Of a stretch of 64,000 bases of DNA, positions 42,128 to 52,870 are shown in pieces. The number at the start of each line of letters is the position of its first letter. Positions within the stretch are counted from its first letter, which is position 1. The notes under the pieces were generated by a model. It was not told where the DNA came from. It worked only from the letters and a program-made list of their open reading frames with translations, and did no database searches. Source of the DNA: Isoetes taiwanensis (lineage: Eukaryota > Streptophyta > Lycopodiopsida > Isoetales > Isoetaceae); contig JAJEKV010000039.1 in assembly GCA_021234155.1 (NCBI GenBank), positions 10,553,077 through 10,617,076 on the forward strand. Reading direction: 5' to 3'. The translations under genes were made by a program, and so were the position numbers.

Positions 42128-42878
42128 TGGAATTTAGTTGCCATGTGATATTGTTGTTTTTTGTAAGCTAAAGCATAGTTGTATAGATAAGCTGTTTGCA
42201 GACCTACAAGTTACAGGACCATAAAATTACAAGGGGATTAGTGACCATATCTTGGCTCCCCTTGTAGAAAACATGAAGGAATTGGAGTTAGATTATTAGG
42301 GTTGAATCTTGTTGCAATCGTGCAATGGTTAAGGTTGTTTAACCACTTGAAGAGAACTATTTTAAATAATTTGCAAGTTCAATGGTCGTGGGGCTTCTTA
42401 TGTTGAGTTGGCCTGTGGGATAAAGGCTCGCGAACAGGATCTTTCGGAAGGCAAGTTTATCTGATCCCATAACCGCCGGATCGGATGTATATAGAAGTAT
42501 GGAAGCTTAAGAATAAAAAAAATAGGTCGGAACAAGCCGGATGCACTAGGAAAAACTGGATCTTGGATCGTGTCAACGCAGCTACAATGACAGAGTCAAT
42601 ACCATAGCTATAGTGCTCGACATAATTTCTGTCTAATGGTTCAATAATCAATTAAATATTTGATGTTGAAATTGTGAAGTATTGAACTCTTGCTAAAAGT
42701 TTGACTTGAAGTTATTGAATTTACAAGTTGATTAGTGGTGATCTTGCTTCTTGAAATTATCAAAGTTATAAATTGGGGGCAAGTTGAATTGCTTGTATGC
42801 TAAGTGAGAGTTTGAATACATTAAACCTAGTGCATAACTTGTAAAAGGGGAAGTTAGCAATATATGTGAAAATCAACA
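42125..42878 (+). repeat. Copia-A LTR3 (intact, 754 bp)
   Basis: TGATGGAATTTAG...GAAAATCAACA. It is uninterrupted and therefore serves as the empty-site reference for elements A, the MULE-like element and the small LTR element. It is followed by TSD TTTGC (42879-42883). Confidence 0.95.
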
Positions 42879-42883
42879 TTTGC

Positions 42884-43260
42884 CTCATAATTGTTTATCA
42901 TTATCTTTTTGGGGACATTCCCCTAAGCTTCAACTTGATGAATGAACCAATTTTTCATGTAATTATGGCATGTGCTTCAATAACATTTATACTTTCATCA
43001 CTTACTTTTGAACTTACTATAGTAGTTGCAGACCTTCCACTAACAGCAGATCCTGTAGAAGGTGAGCTTGAACTTGTTCCCCATGCATTAGATATTCTTG
43101 TAATCACATTTGCACTAGAGCATCTAACAGCATTTTGAATATCAAGTACCAAAAGTTCTCAAACTCAAGAACTTGTCTAATACCTTGATTTTGAAACCCC
43201 CCTCACCTTTGAAGACCTCTATAGTTTAATGGATTTGCTCCAAACTGGGGGCAATCTGGA
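42884..43260 (-). pseudogene. Copia-B gag, N-terminal part
   Basis: The minus-strand frame shows SPSTGSAVSGRSATTIVSSK and INVIEAHAIIT (compare MEAQAIIMCK in Copia-A), then in a shifted frame KLRGMSPKKIMINNYEA leading across the Copia-A insertion into KSSSQIDILEKQ at 9918. This split alignment is the direct evidence that Copia-A landed in Copia-B. Confidence 0.8.
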
Positions 43261-43261
43261 T

Positions 43262-43273
43262 GCTCTGATACCA
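43262..43273 (-). promoter_or_regulatory. Primer-binding site of Copia-B
   Basis: GCTCTGATACCA on the plus strand, i.e. TGGTATCAGAGC on the element's strand, one base from the LTR edge at 43275. Confidence 0.9.
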
Positions 43274-43631
43274 ATGATAAGTATGAAATACTATAGAGAT
43301 GATCAAGTTATTTTAAAGTTCAACCCCTTATTTTATATAAGATCAAATCTAGAGTATTAAATCAACCAATATTGAACTATTGAAGGAGCGGATGGCGGCA
43401 GCGGAATTGAGGCGGCGGCTTCAGGTGACGTTCTGAGAGGCGATGGCGGCAGCAGCTTCGAAGGGCGGTATGGCAGGTGAGCAGATCGGCAGGAGTGAGC
43501 AACTGGCTCCCCAAAAACGGATTCCAAGATTAGCTCGGGCGGCCCAGTAGAATCGATCTGCTGGGGTCGGATCTTCCACTCAGAGGCCGGATCCGCCTTC
43601 ATCGGATCAATCTGCGGGTGAGAGGGAGGAG

Positions 43632-45611
43632 GTGCAGATCAAATCGGATGCCTTAGGGCTGCAGGATCGGCCTGCTGGGCTGATGCCCTCATCGGATCAC
43701 CTCCCAGGTGAGAGGGTTGGCGTGGAAGGGAAATCGGCCGCTTCAGGGTCACAGGTCCGGTCTGATGGGCAGATGGTAGTGCGCTCCACAGAGCCGGTCT
43801 TCACAGAGCCGGTGCCAAGCAATACCCCACTGCCCCTGTTGGTTGCCCAACGGGCGGATTTGTGCAGGGTTGTGGGGGGCGAAGGTTTGGGGCAGACAGC
43901 CTCAAGCCCTCCCCTGGGTTTCGGGCAGCAGCTAGGGGCTGGGCAAGGCCCTTTGGGTGTTGGGGAGCTGTGGAGGCGTGAGGAGGGGCGGCTTGGGGAA
44001 TCCGGTGCAGGTAGCAAGGAGGGAGCACAAGCCTCAGGGGAAGCGGAGCTTGAAGTCCCAAGTAGCATGCCGCCACTGGAGTCGGCAACTCCGTTGGGCA
44101 GCCCAAGGTGGCCTGCTTCGACTTTACCAGAAGACCCCTTTGCAGTGGCACTGTCGGGGAGCAATTTGCCTCCGGGCAGGGGATGTGGTGGTGGTGCACA
44201 ACATCTAGATAGTGGTGGTGCACAACATCTGGATAAGTCATCCGGTCGTACGCAGGCGGCAGAGGGGCAAGGAGTCAATGCAGCAGGACCTGCATGGCGA
44301 ACGAATGATACGGTGAGTAGGTTCTCACGTCCGCGGTTCTCAGAATGGATTCGGCACACAGTGGCACCGGCCGATACTTGCCGAATGGAGGAGGCTTTGG
44401 CCTTTCTAAATTGGCATAACAGGAGAGAATTGCAGGTCGACCCCACTGGTCCTCCTGTTAGCATAGTCGAGGTAGACCACCAGCAGCACTTCAAGTCTAT
44501 TTCCAATCTAGTCTCATGCGCAGTGCTGGTGTACTATACTGGAGTTCTAGATACCAGGAGAGTCGGCGGGTGGCTGCAAGCTCACTTTAAGCGATTGGGG
44601 ATCTCGCCATTTCAGTCCGTGAAGTTCTTGGGGAATAATTTTTTCCTCCTCATGTTCGATGCGCCCGCGGCGGTGGAGAGGCTAGTGGCGAGAGGCGTTG
44701 ACCTCATGTGGGGAAATTACTTGATCTACCAGCATTACACCCCTGGGGTGAGTGCTCGATCTCTGTCGGCCTTGAAGATCCCCTGTTGGTTTCAGGTGAT
44801 GGATCTTCCCGCAGATATGCTTTTGCCGGAGTTCATGATTGCGATTGCTAATGGGCTCGGCGGGCATATTGCTCATTCCATAGTTCGGGCGCCGAAGATT
44901 TGTGTTGCTTTACCCGCGGATAGGCCATTGCCTCCTTCAGTGACAGTCAGGAGTGGTGATTGGTACTTTCAATTTCCCCTCAGGCTGTTAAATGGGGCAG
45001 AGATCCAGAGAATGTTTCCTGCTCTTCAGGTCTTCGCGGGTTCGCTTCCAGAGTACAGGCACGTTTCAGTGCCAGGGATTCCACGGGAGGCAACGCAGGA
45101 GGTTCGGCGGGACGGGGCGCAGGCTCCATCCCACGCTCTACCGGTGGAGAAGGCGCCCCCAGCTAAGGCCCAGACGGAGGTTGGGTCTGTGCAGGGTAGG
45201 CCACTCCGGTCTACTGCGAATAATGTGCCATCGGCTGTTCCAATGGGGCAGGGCGGCATGGATTCAACGGTGTCCCCACAGACGGCGGCCCAGAAGTTGC
45301 TTCACATTCAGCGGCTTCAGGAGCTGGCGGAGCAGCGACAGTCCCTACAGATGGGCGCTGGGCTCGCTGATGCTCGGCTGGTGCAGCCGTCGGACTCTGA
45401 CGCAGTCTCCACCCAAGCCTCTTCGGACGGGATGGATCTTGATAAGGCGGCTCGGGTACGCTCTTGGGCGGACGTGGCGGATTTGGAGGCGGAGGTCGCC
45501 CTCACAGATAACCCGCTCGCTCTAGTTCCATATGACTCAGATCAGGGGCCTGGTTCACCGGCAAGACGGGGGCGGAAGAAGAAGCATCGTAAGAATCCTT
45601 CTTCTCAGTAG
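43632..45611 (+). CDS. LINE ORF1 protein (DUF4283-like)
   Basis: 659 residues, intact. The N-terminal 230 residues are Gly/Pro/Ser-rich and likely disordered, with a duplicated GGAQHLD. The central part (about 255-480) resembles the DUF4283 RNA-binding domain of plant L1 ORF1: VGGWLQAHFKRLGI, VKFLGNNFFLLMFDAP, GNYLIYQHYTPG, LKIPCWFQVMDLP. The C-terminus has a likely coiled segment (QKLLHIQRLQELAEQRQSL) and a basic end (RRGRKKKHRKN). The C-x2-C-x4-H-x4-C knuckle usual in plant ORF1 is not seen. It would coat LINE RNA. Confidence 0.8.
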   Translation: MQIKSDALGLQDRPAGLMPSSDHLPGERVGVEGKSAASGSQVRSDGQMVVRSTEPVFTEPVPSNTPLPLLVAQRADLCRVVGGEGLGQTASSPPLGFGQQLGAGQGPLGVGELWRREEGRLGESGAGSKEGAQASGEAELEVPSSMPPLESATPLGSPRWPASTLPEDPFAVALSGSNLPPGRGCGGGAQHLDSGGAQHLDKSSGRTQAAEGQGVNAAGPAWRTNDTVSRFSRPRFSEWIRHTVAPADTCRMEEALAFLNWHNRRELQVDPTGPPVSIVEVDHQQHFKSISNLVSCAVLVYYTGVLDTRRVGGWLQAHFKRLGISPFQSVKFLGNNFFLLMFDAPAAVERLVARGVDLMWGNYLIYQHYTPGVSARSLSALKIPCWFQVMDLPADMLLPEFMIAIANGLGGHIAHSIVRAPKICVALPADRPLPPSVTVRSGDWYFQFPLRLLNGAEIQRMFPALQVFAGSLPEYRHVSVPGIPREATQEVRRDGAQAPSHALPVEKAPPAKAQTEVGSVQGRPLRSTANNVPSAVPMGQGGMDSTVSPQTAAQKLLHIQRLQELAEQRQSLQMGAGLADARLVQPSDSDAVSTQASSDGMDLDKAARVRSWADVADLEAEVALTDNPLALVPYDSDQGPGSPARRGRKKKHRKNPSSQ

Positions 45612-45616
45612 AAGTT

Positions 45617-48600
45617 ATGGACAAAAAGATTTTGAGCTGGAACGTTCGGGGGGTGCGCTCTTCACCCTGTAAGAGAACGAGAGTGGCGTTGGCCGTTCGC
45701 AACTTGGACCCAAATATTCTATGTCTTTAGGAACATAAGTGTCACAGGGGGGACACTCGGGCGCTGCTGGACATGTTTGGGCCGCAGTACGCTGCTGCAG
45801 TTGCCACCTCGGGGGCCTCTAAAGGGGGGACGGCCATTGCGTGGAAGATGCATGTGCAGGTGACTCTCACCTTGGCCGACCGTTGGGGCAGGTGGGTCAT
45901 TATCAAGTGGCGAGAGGGATCGCATGAGTGGGGCATTGTGAATGTCTATGCCCACAATAGTGCGCGACAGAGAGGGGCGTTGTGGGCATCGCTGAGGCAC
46001 AAGGTCGCATCCTTGGGGGCTGGTGTGGCTTGGCTGCTACTGGGCGATTTCAACATGGTCGAAACTGTGCATGATAGGTGCGGCAGAGGAGCGGAAGTGG
46101 TGCAGGGATTTGAGCGGCAGCAATGGGTGATGCTGTTGGACTCCTTGCATTTGGCAGAGGCGGCGGGCGACTCTACATTCACTTGGTGTAATCAGTGGAC
46201 GGAGGCCGGTCGGGCGTATGCACGTCATGACAGATGCTACGCTAACACCCTAGCATCGGACTGGGCGCCTTTGCTCAGGCGGAAGAACATTCTGTCCACC
46301 GCGGTCTCTGACCATTTTCCTCAGTTAATCTCTCAGGGATCGAGTGTAGTCAGGTCGGCGCGCACAGTGTTCAAGTTAAATACTGCGTACCTAAAGGATG
46401 TTGATTTCTCTTGGGGATGCAAGCAGATTTGGTTCCGCACCTTTCGAGATAATGTCGGGATGTCAGGAATGGTCAAGGCCCTGGCTGAGGTCAAGGCATT
46501 CGCCAAGTCATGGGGGAGTCAGAGAGCACGGCGTGAGCGGGAGGTGTTGGAGGCACTGTATCGTGAACTGGAAACCCTCAGGGCACAGCCGTCTGATGGG
46601 GTGCGGGAGAATGAGATATTGCGCCACATTGCAGCGGACGAATCTAAGAGGGCTGCTCAGGCAAGGGTGAAGGCGGGGATCACCTGGCTGCTGTTAGGGG
46701 ATACCAATTCTCGAATGTTCTTCAGGGCGGCACGACAGAAGAAGTATGCGGCCTCAATGTCGTCTCTAACATTGCCCGATGGTCGTACTCTGCATTCGCC
46801 TGAAGATATTAAGCGGGCCACTTTTCTGCATTTTTCTCAGTTTTTTCAAGAAAAGAGATATCCCTACATGGAATCGTGCTCACTAAGGTGTCATGCAAGG
46901 TGTCGGCGGACAGGCGGCTGGAGTTGCAGCGCCCGCTTGTAAAGCAGGAGCTTGAGGAGGCTTGCCGCGCCTTGGCCCCTCATAAGTGCCCTGGCCTGGA
47001 CGGCATTCCCGTGGAGTTCTTCCAAGAATATTGGGATTGGGTGGGGGATTCAGTGATGCAGACCTATCAAGATCTGCTTCAGGCAGAGGCGCTGGATTAT
47101 AGACTCAACACTGGCTGCATCTCGTTAATACCGAAGGTGAAGGAGCCATCTGTCATCTCTGATTGGCGGCCCATCACGCTGCTATCGGCAGTATACAAGA
47201 TCATCGCGAAGGCCCTCTCGCTTAGACTGCAAGTTGTTCTGAAGGATGCTATTAGTCCCATGCAGCTGGCTTCATTCTGGGCAGGCAGATTCTTAACAAT
47301 GTAGCGGCGGCGTTCGAGGGCATTCACTGGGCGCGTAGAACAAGTCAGCAGATCGTGTATCTGAAGTTGGACTTCGCAAAGTCCTATGACAGTGTTCGGT
47401 GGGATTTCCTGAAGAGGATGATGTTAGCCTTTGGGTGTGGTGAGAGCTTTACGGCAGTAACTCTGAAGCTCTTAACGTCCGCCAGAGCCACCATCCTATG
47501 TCATGGTGAATCATTGGCGATCTTTAGTGTGGGGCGTGGAGTTCGCCAGGGATGCCCGTTGGCGCCCTTCCTATTTACCATCGTCGCTGAGGCCCTCTCG
47601 CAATTGTTGACCTCGGCGGCGGAGGATGGTGTTATGGAGGGGCTGAGGATGGCAGACGGGTCGCAACAGATTGGAAGTCAGTATGCTGATGATTCTTTTC
47701 TCTTTCTATAGGCCGATGAGAGGAATCTGTTAAACGCAAAGGAGCTGTTGGATACATTCTCTCTTGCCTCAGGCTGCCTCATGAATTGGACGAAGTGCTC
47801 GGCATTATGGCCGGCAACAGACCCCATGTCTGTGGTTGTGTCCCAATTTCCTTGGCGAACGCAGCCACAGGGCACATGCTCTAGGCTCTTGGGTATCCCA
47901 TTCGGCATCGACATCTCGGCGGCAGGTGTGTGGGAGGACATTCTGGTGGGACTGCGTCGGCACCTTAATTGGTGGAAGGGGGGGAAACTGTCCATGGCTG
48001 GCAGGGTCACGGTGGCGAAGTCCGTTTTATGCTCAACTCATGTTTATATGGCTTCTATTATCCTAGCGCCAGAGAGCAAGGTTCAGGAAATCTCCTCGAT
48101 GGTTCGTAACTTTGTATGGGGAGGCAACGAGGAAGGGGCGGTCATCAAGGTGGCTTGGTGGAAATGCGTGCGTCCCAAAGCCGCGGGTGGACTTGGCTTC
48201 TTGGACCTTTCGCTTCATAGTAAGGTCCTCTTGTCCAAGTTCGTCTTGCAATTCTTGAGAACACGCTCGACTCTCCAGGCATGGTCTTGCTTCATCAATC
48301 GCTGGCTCATTCCATAGTTTTCCACAAGCCGTCCGTGCCTGCGCAGCTTCCGTGGGCGTTATTCGCAGATATCAGGCCGTATGCTCATGCCTCTCCTTTT
48401 TTGAAGGGGCTCCTGCGAGCCTGGGAGCAGGTCCGCCCGCTGTTTGCGATTGACGCTGCCAGTTGCATTCAGTTAGAGGCATCACCATGGTGGATCCCGC
48501 TCGGACCAGGTGCATCACCGGTGGTGCTGGCGGCATCCGTCGACCCCCGAGTCCAGCGCAGATCGGCACTGCGTGGGGTCTTGACGGTGGGGGAGTGGTA

Positions 48601-49375
48601 TGTCGACGGGCAGTTGGCACCCTGGCAGCTTTTTCGCCATAGGTTTGGACTTCAGGAACGGGATTGCGCTATCTGGTCGCGTGTGGCTAACACTCTGCCG
48701 CTACATCCCCCGCAGGCATCTGGACGAGTATGGAGGTGTCATCCAAAAGTTGATCCCGCAAATTTTGTTAAGTCCTGTTATGAGCTGTTGGCAATTCAGG
48801 ATGAGCTGCCTCCTTCGGACGGCTGGAGTCTCCAGATGCCGGGGGATGACTGGGGCAACATCTGGAGATGGGTGTGGAACCCAATTGCGCCCCCCAAGAT
48901 TCGGGTGTTGTTGTGGCAGATAGTGCACCGATCCCTGAGGGTCAACACCTGGGTTCACAGGGTCAATCCGCGGATCAGCGACCTGTGCCCAATGTGTGGC
49001 GCCAGTGTGGAGACTCTGGAGCATTGTATGTTTCTTTGCGCAGACATCCAGCCAGCATGGCAGTGGGTCCAGCGCCTGTTTCATGCCCCGCTCCGTAGCC
49101 AGGAGGTTCTTTTGGGGGTGTATCCTAGCGGGTGGTCCCAGCCCCAGAGTCTGGCCTTCCATTTGTGTAAAGCCTGGTTGCTCTGGCTCATTTGGAGGCG
49201 ACGGCGCATGAAGGTGTTTAGGAATGAGGAGATGCAGCCTGGGGTTTTGATCCCGCAGCTAAGATATAAATTATATCTTTCTTACCTAGCGTCCCCTCGG
49301 AAAGAGCAGTTCAAGGCAGCGGTCTGGGAAAGAACCCTTCTCATTGTAGACAGTATTGGTAGGTTTGTGTCATGA
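45617..49375 (+). pseudogene. LINE ORF2: endonuclease, reverse transcriptase, zf-RVT (broken)
   Basis: ATG at 45617. APE-type endonuclease motifs: SWNVRGVRS, LLLGDFNMVE, STFTWCNQW, ARHDRCYAN, SDHFPQLI. RT motifs: HKCPGLDGIPVEFF, SDWRPITLLSAVYKI, LKLDFAKSYDSV, GVRQGCPLAPFLF, QYADDSFLFL (catalytic YADD). The tail is a zf-RVT finger CPMCGASVETLEHCMFLC. Lesions: TAG at 45728-45730 (Gln expected, LCL*EHK), a frame change at about 46860-46910, another at about 47285, TAG at 47709-47711 just after YADD, and a frame change at about 48290. Domain order and length are otherwise normal for plant L1. Confidence 0.92.
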
Positions 49376-50798
49376 GTCATAGGTAGCACATGACATGTGG
49401 GCTCTCCCCCCAGGGTGGGCGGGAGTACCCTAGTATCGCTCATCTTGTACTTATTCTGTATTAATGTTAATTAATCTGATCCTTCCAAAAAAAAAAAAAT
49501 ATTGAACTATTGAAAATAACTTAACTTGCTACAGTAAAGTTATTGTAGTACTGGTATTGACTAGAACATTGTAGTTCCATTGACTGTACACCTGATTAGT
49601 GTTGATTTAAGTGTAAAATTTTGCAAATTTGCAAAATTTTAGGGTTTTTAAAAATAATGCCATGATGGCCTAGTAGATTCCCTACATTGTGGGAGGAAAA
49701 AATTCACCCAAAATTTATGGGGGGCCTTCCTGCGTTCATCAACTTCGCCGATGATCCGAGCCCCTCAGAAGCAGTTCGTCGCCTTGATTCCACCAGAAGG
49801 ATTTGTTGGAGGCATTCTATCACCTCTATCTAAACACCTCTCTGCGAATCGCCTAGTGGATGTTTGCCATCTTATCGATCTTGCTTGGAATCTGTCATGC
49901 ATAGATTCTTCTATTAGGTTTGAATCTCTATAATATTTCTTCTTTCTTTTCCTTATGCTTTTTCATATCAATCTTTAACGTGAAGATTTCTGGTTGGCCT
50001 TGTCTGGCACAGTTAAGCGGGAAATTTGGTCGACATTCCTACAGATTGTGGATCATGATGGGCACTTCATTTCTTAGCACCACACTTATCATTGTACTTG
50101 ATCGCATTCTAGTGGTTTAATATATTCTTAAAGGTAAATTCAACTGAAATTTTGTCCTTTGCTCAAAAAAATAGTGTGCTATCAAATATGCAATTTAGTC
50201 TTATGCTTCTATTTTTGGAAGTAGAATTATCTAGAATGTCCATAGATAGATTTTCTATTCTTCAAATAGAGAAAAAGTAGCATGTAATTTGCATTTTGAG
50301 TTAACAAACTATATTGTCATATACATTAAGAAGCATGGAATTCATATATGAACCTTGCATGGAAAGACATGCATTTTTAGATTGGCTTAAAAAAGATACA
50401 GATTTGTTTCAATAGTCTGATAAATGGTAGTGCATGGCTTTGGTTTTAAATGATTATCTTAGTGCTGGTTAGGTAGGTAATTAGTTGCTTGTGAGTGATG
50501 GTTTTGGCTGATGCAAGGTTAATTTGTTAAAGTTTTAGCACTTTAGCATGGAACATTGATGATGTTCCATGACCATATTGTGTAGTATTGTGTATATCTG
50601 CCTAGTGTGTTTTTTGCACATTCTTGCTTGGTTAATTTGGGCTGTTATGTCCTCATATTTGATAGATTCCTTTGAGAAGAACGTTTATGCTTACTTTATG
50701 TCCAAATCTAAAGGCAATCCAAGTACAAGTGTACCAAGCGCCTGTGCAAGCACTAGCTTGTCCACCACAAGCATCTCACTGGATGAGATGGATTGCCC

Positions 50799-51429
50799 TT
50801 ATCGTTCAGCCCCGCAAGTGGAACTAAAGTCCAGTAATGACAAGGCTTCATCACAACATCGTCTTTCCTTCGCAGAACTCCAAATGGCCAATGCACGATC
50901 ATAAGGAAATTCCTCAATGTCATATCTGCATGCATATGCACAAATGCAAAGATCCAGATTCTTTGTCAACTTGTTACGCACCTTGTTTTTTAGAACTCTC
51001 ATAATGCTGAATACCCTTTCATCTTAATCATTGTCTGGCATAGATCTACTAACTTGAAATATTCAGACATATGTTCTCGGAGTACTTGACTGTGTCCCAA
51101 CCTGTTCCAAAGCTTTGTAATTGTTCCAAATTCTGTGATTTCTTTTTCTTTAAGTTTTCCAACATACTCCCACATGTTGAGCCAAAGCACTCTGATTGGG
51201 CCAACAATCTATCTTCACGAACATCATTGATTATTCTCTCACAAGAGAAGTGGGCTATCAGCACATTCAACCTCCGTTTGAATACACTTTGAACTTTCTC
51301 AATGATTTGAGCATTGTTCCAAAATTTTGGAAACACAAATGACATATCTTCAAGCAACTCATCACGTGGAAAATGTTCTCGAATTTGTTTTGACAGTGCC
51401 TGTGCTGCCACGGCTAAATTCTTCTGCAC
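50799..51429 (-). pseudogene. hAT transposase C-terminal remnant
   Basis: The frame 51429-51049 (LSKQIREHFPRDELLEDMSF, FWNNAQIIEKVQSVFKRRLN) precedes, in another frame, MPDND*DERVFSIMRVLKNKVRNKL then IEEFPYDRALAIW. The ERVFS.M...K...RNKL...A..IW pattern is the conserved hAT C-terminal dimerisation region. One TAA and a frame change break it. The DDE catalytic part is not recognised upstream. 51582-51854 (CTTLDCLYSTATSVPYVKDKF) on the same strand may be an upstream piece. Confidence 0.6.
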
Positions 51430-52344
51430 TTTTAAATGATGTCATCCAAATCAGACTTTCTAACAGCAACTCTACATGGAAGACGTCCTCTCCTTCTTGG
51501 TTTAGTCATATACATCTATTTCAAATAGGAAGCGGTAAGTAGAAGCATGAATAATTTGAACACAATGTAACAACCAATTACCTACACCAATCTCGAACGT
51601 GCTTTCATGCAAAGAACTCCTCTACTTTTATAAGTGAGAAAACTTGTGCTTTTTTCTCCTTCTATGCCAATTAATTTATACCATGACGGAAATTTATCCT
51701 TAACATATGGCACACTTGTTGCAGTAGAGTACAAACAGTCCAAAGTAGTGCAAGCCACCTTTCTAGTAGTGACATATTCAACGGAACCACAATCCTCTAG
51801 CCACCCATGGAAGCACCGTGCTCTGGAAAGGTTTTTCCTCCTTTCCTGCCTCATCGAACCGGGGAGATGTAGCCTGGAGTAGTCTATCGGGTGCTTCCAT
51901 GAGATTACATCTCCGAAAGGTTACAGCCATGCCATAGCGTGATTCAGCCTATCTGCAAAGTGTGCACAGGAGGGGCGGATGGAGTGGACTACCTTGTTCT
52001 ATGCCAGCCAATGCCTTTATCATGATTCTTTATGTTGTTATCTGGAGGCCCTTACCATCAGTTGACTCCCTGGAGTCTAAGCCTGGGTTAGAGCCCCATT
52101 TGATGTATTGCATATATTATGTTGATGTTGGGATATTGCTTGTATTGATGGATGGCCACCCTTCGTGGTGGTATGATATTCTATGTTTTGTATGCTAGGT
52201 GCGAACTTGTATGTACGCTTCCGCTATATAGGGTTCCCATATAAGGCGTGGGACGAATGACACCCGAGATGCATAAAGTACTGGATTGTGCTAACTTAGA
52301 TAGGATATTCATTTGCCTCAACATTGGCAACCACCCTGTACAAA

Positions 52345-52870
52345 ATGCAGATCGATCCGACGGATCGCGATTCTCGAGCCAGACGAGCATGCAAGAGTTG
52401 CATGCGTTGCCTGCATGCATTGCATGCATTTCGGGCCTCTCATCCGGTTAGGGGATCGCTATTTCTTCCTGCATTCGCCTCCAGCTTCTCATCGGCGTTT
52501 TCTCTTCGCCCAGCAGTGTTTCAGGTTATGTTCTATGCTCTCATGCAGAGGAGGGGCTTCCTCTTGCATGGGTTGACCTTTCGTGGCATTTCCTATCATT
52601 CTTGTTTCTCTTCGACCTGACCTTTCCTGGCGTATCCCTTCCTGGCGTTTCTTATCGTTCTCGGTTCTCTTCTACCTTGGCTGCGTTGACCTTTCTGGCG
52701 CATCCCTTCTGGCGTTTCCTATCTTTCTCGTATCTCTTCCTATCCTTCTCGTCTAAACTTCTACCTCGGCATTCCTCCACTATGGGGCAATTCTTGAGCC
52801 TTCATCTCGGATCGGCGGGAAGTTCTCTTCTTCCGGGCGTTGTTGTGTCATCGCGGTCGCGGCTTCGAGA
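52345..52870 (-). mobile_element. Second Helentron-like family, copy 2a
   Basis: Read on the minus strand it starts TCTCGAAGCCGCGACCGCG and ends ..CGATCCG-T-CGGATCGATCTGCAT. On the plus strand the hairpin CGATCCG-A-CGGATCG is at 52353-52367, beside GATTCTCGAGCC, which is the inverted copy of the 5' end. It lies head-to-tail with 2b. The end layout matches elements A-C, with TCTCGAG replacing TCTGGGAAGGG. A minisatellite of TTGACCTTTCTGGCG...TTTCTCG units is at about 52572-52760. Confidence 0.6.

Larger units (their letters stand above)
9924..42878 (+). mobile_element. Copia-A: three-LTR tandem copia array inserted in Copia-B gag
   Basis: The order is LTR1 (9924-15232), internal-1, LTR2 (21802-29926), internal-2, LTR3 (42125-42878), all plus strand. 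A single 5-bp duplication, TTTGC, lies at 9919-9923 and 42879-42883, so the whole array behaves as one insertion. Uninterrupted LTR3 is 754 bp. LTR1 without its insertion is 755 bp and LTR2 without its two insertions is about 742 bp, with one 14-bp deletion. Each internal region starts with a PBS. Internal-1 has lost everything between mid-gag and mid-RT. Internal-2 is complete but broken. The array probably arose by LTR-LTR recombination or tandem reverse transcription before integration. Confidence 0.9.
43385..49498 (+). mobile_element. Full-length L1-type LINE
   Basis: Flanked by a perfect 16-bp duplication ATATTGAACTATTGAA (43369-43384, 49499-49514) and ending in a 13-A tail. It has a GC-rich 5' leader of about 250 bp, ORF1, a 5-bp gap, and ORF2 with endonuclease, RT and zinc-binding tail. 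It is complete at both ends, but ORF2 has two TAG stops and three frame breaks. It was inserted by target-primed reverse transcription into the Copia-B LTR. Confidence 0.95.

Noticed and set aside
43697-44506. 269-residue minus-strand ORF opposite LINE ORF1
   Set aside because: A shadow of the GC-rich LINE ORF1, which has the recognisable DUF4283-like domain on the plus strand.
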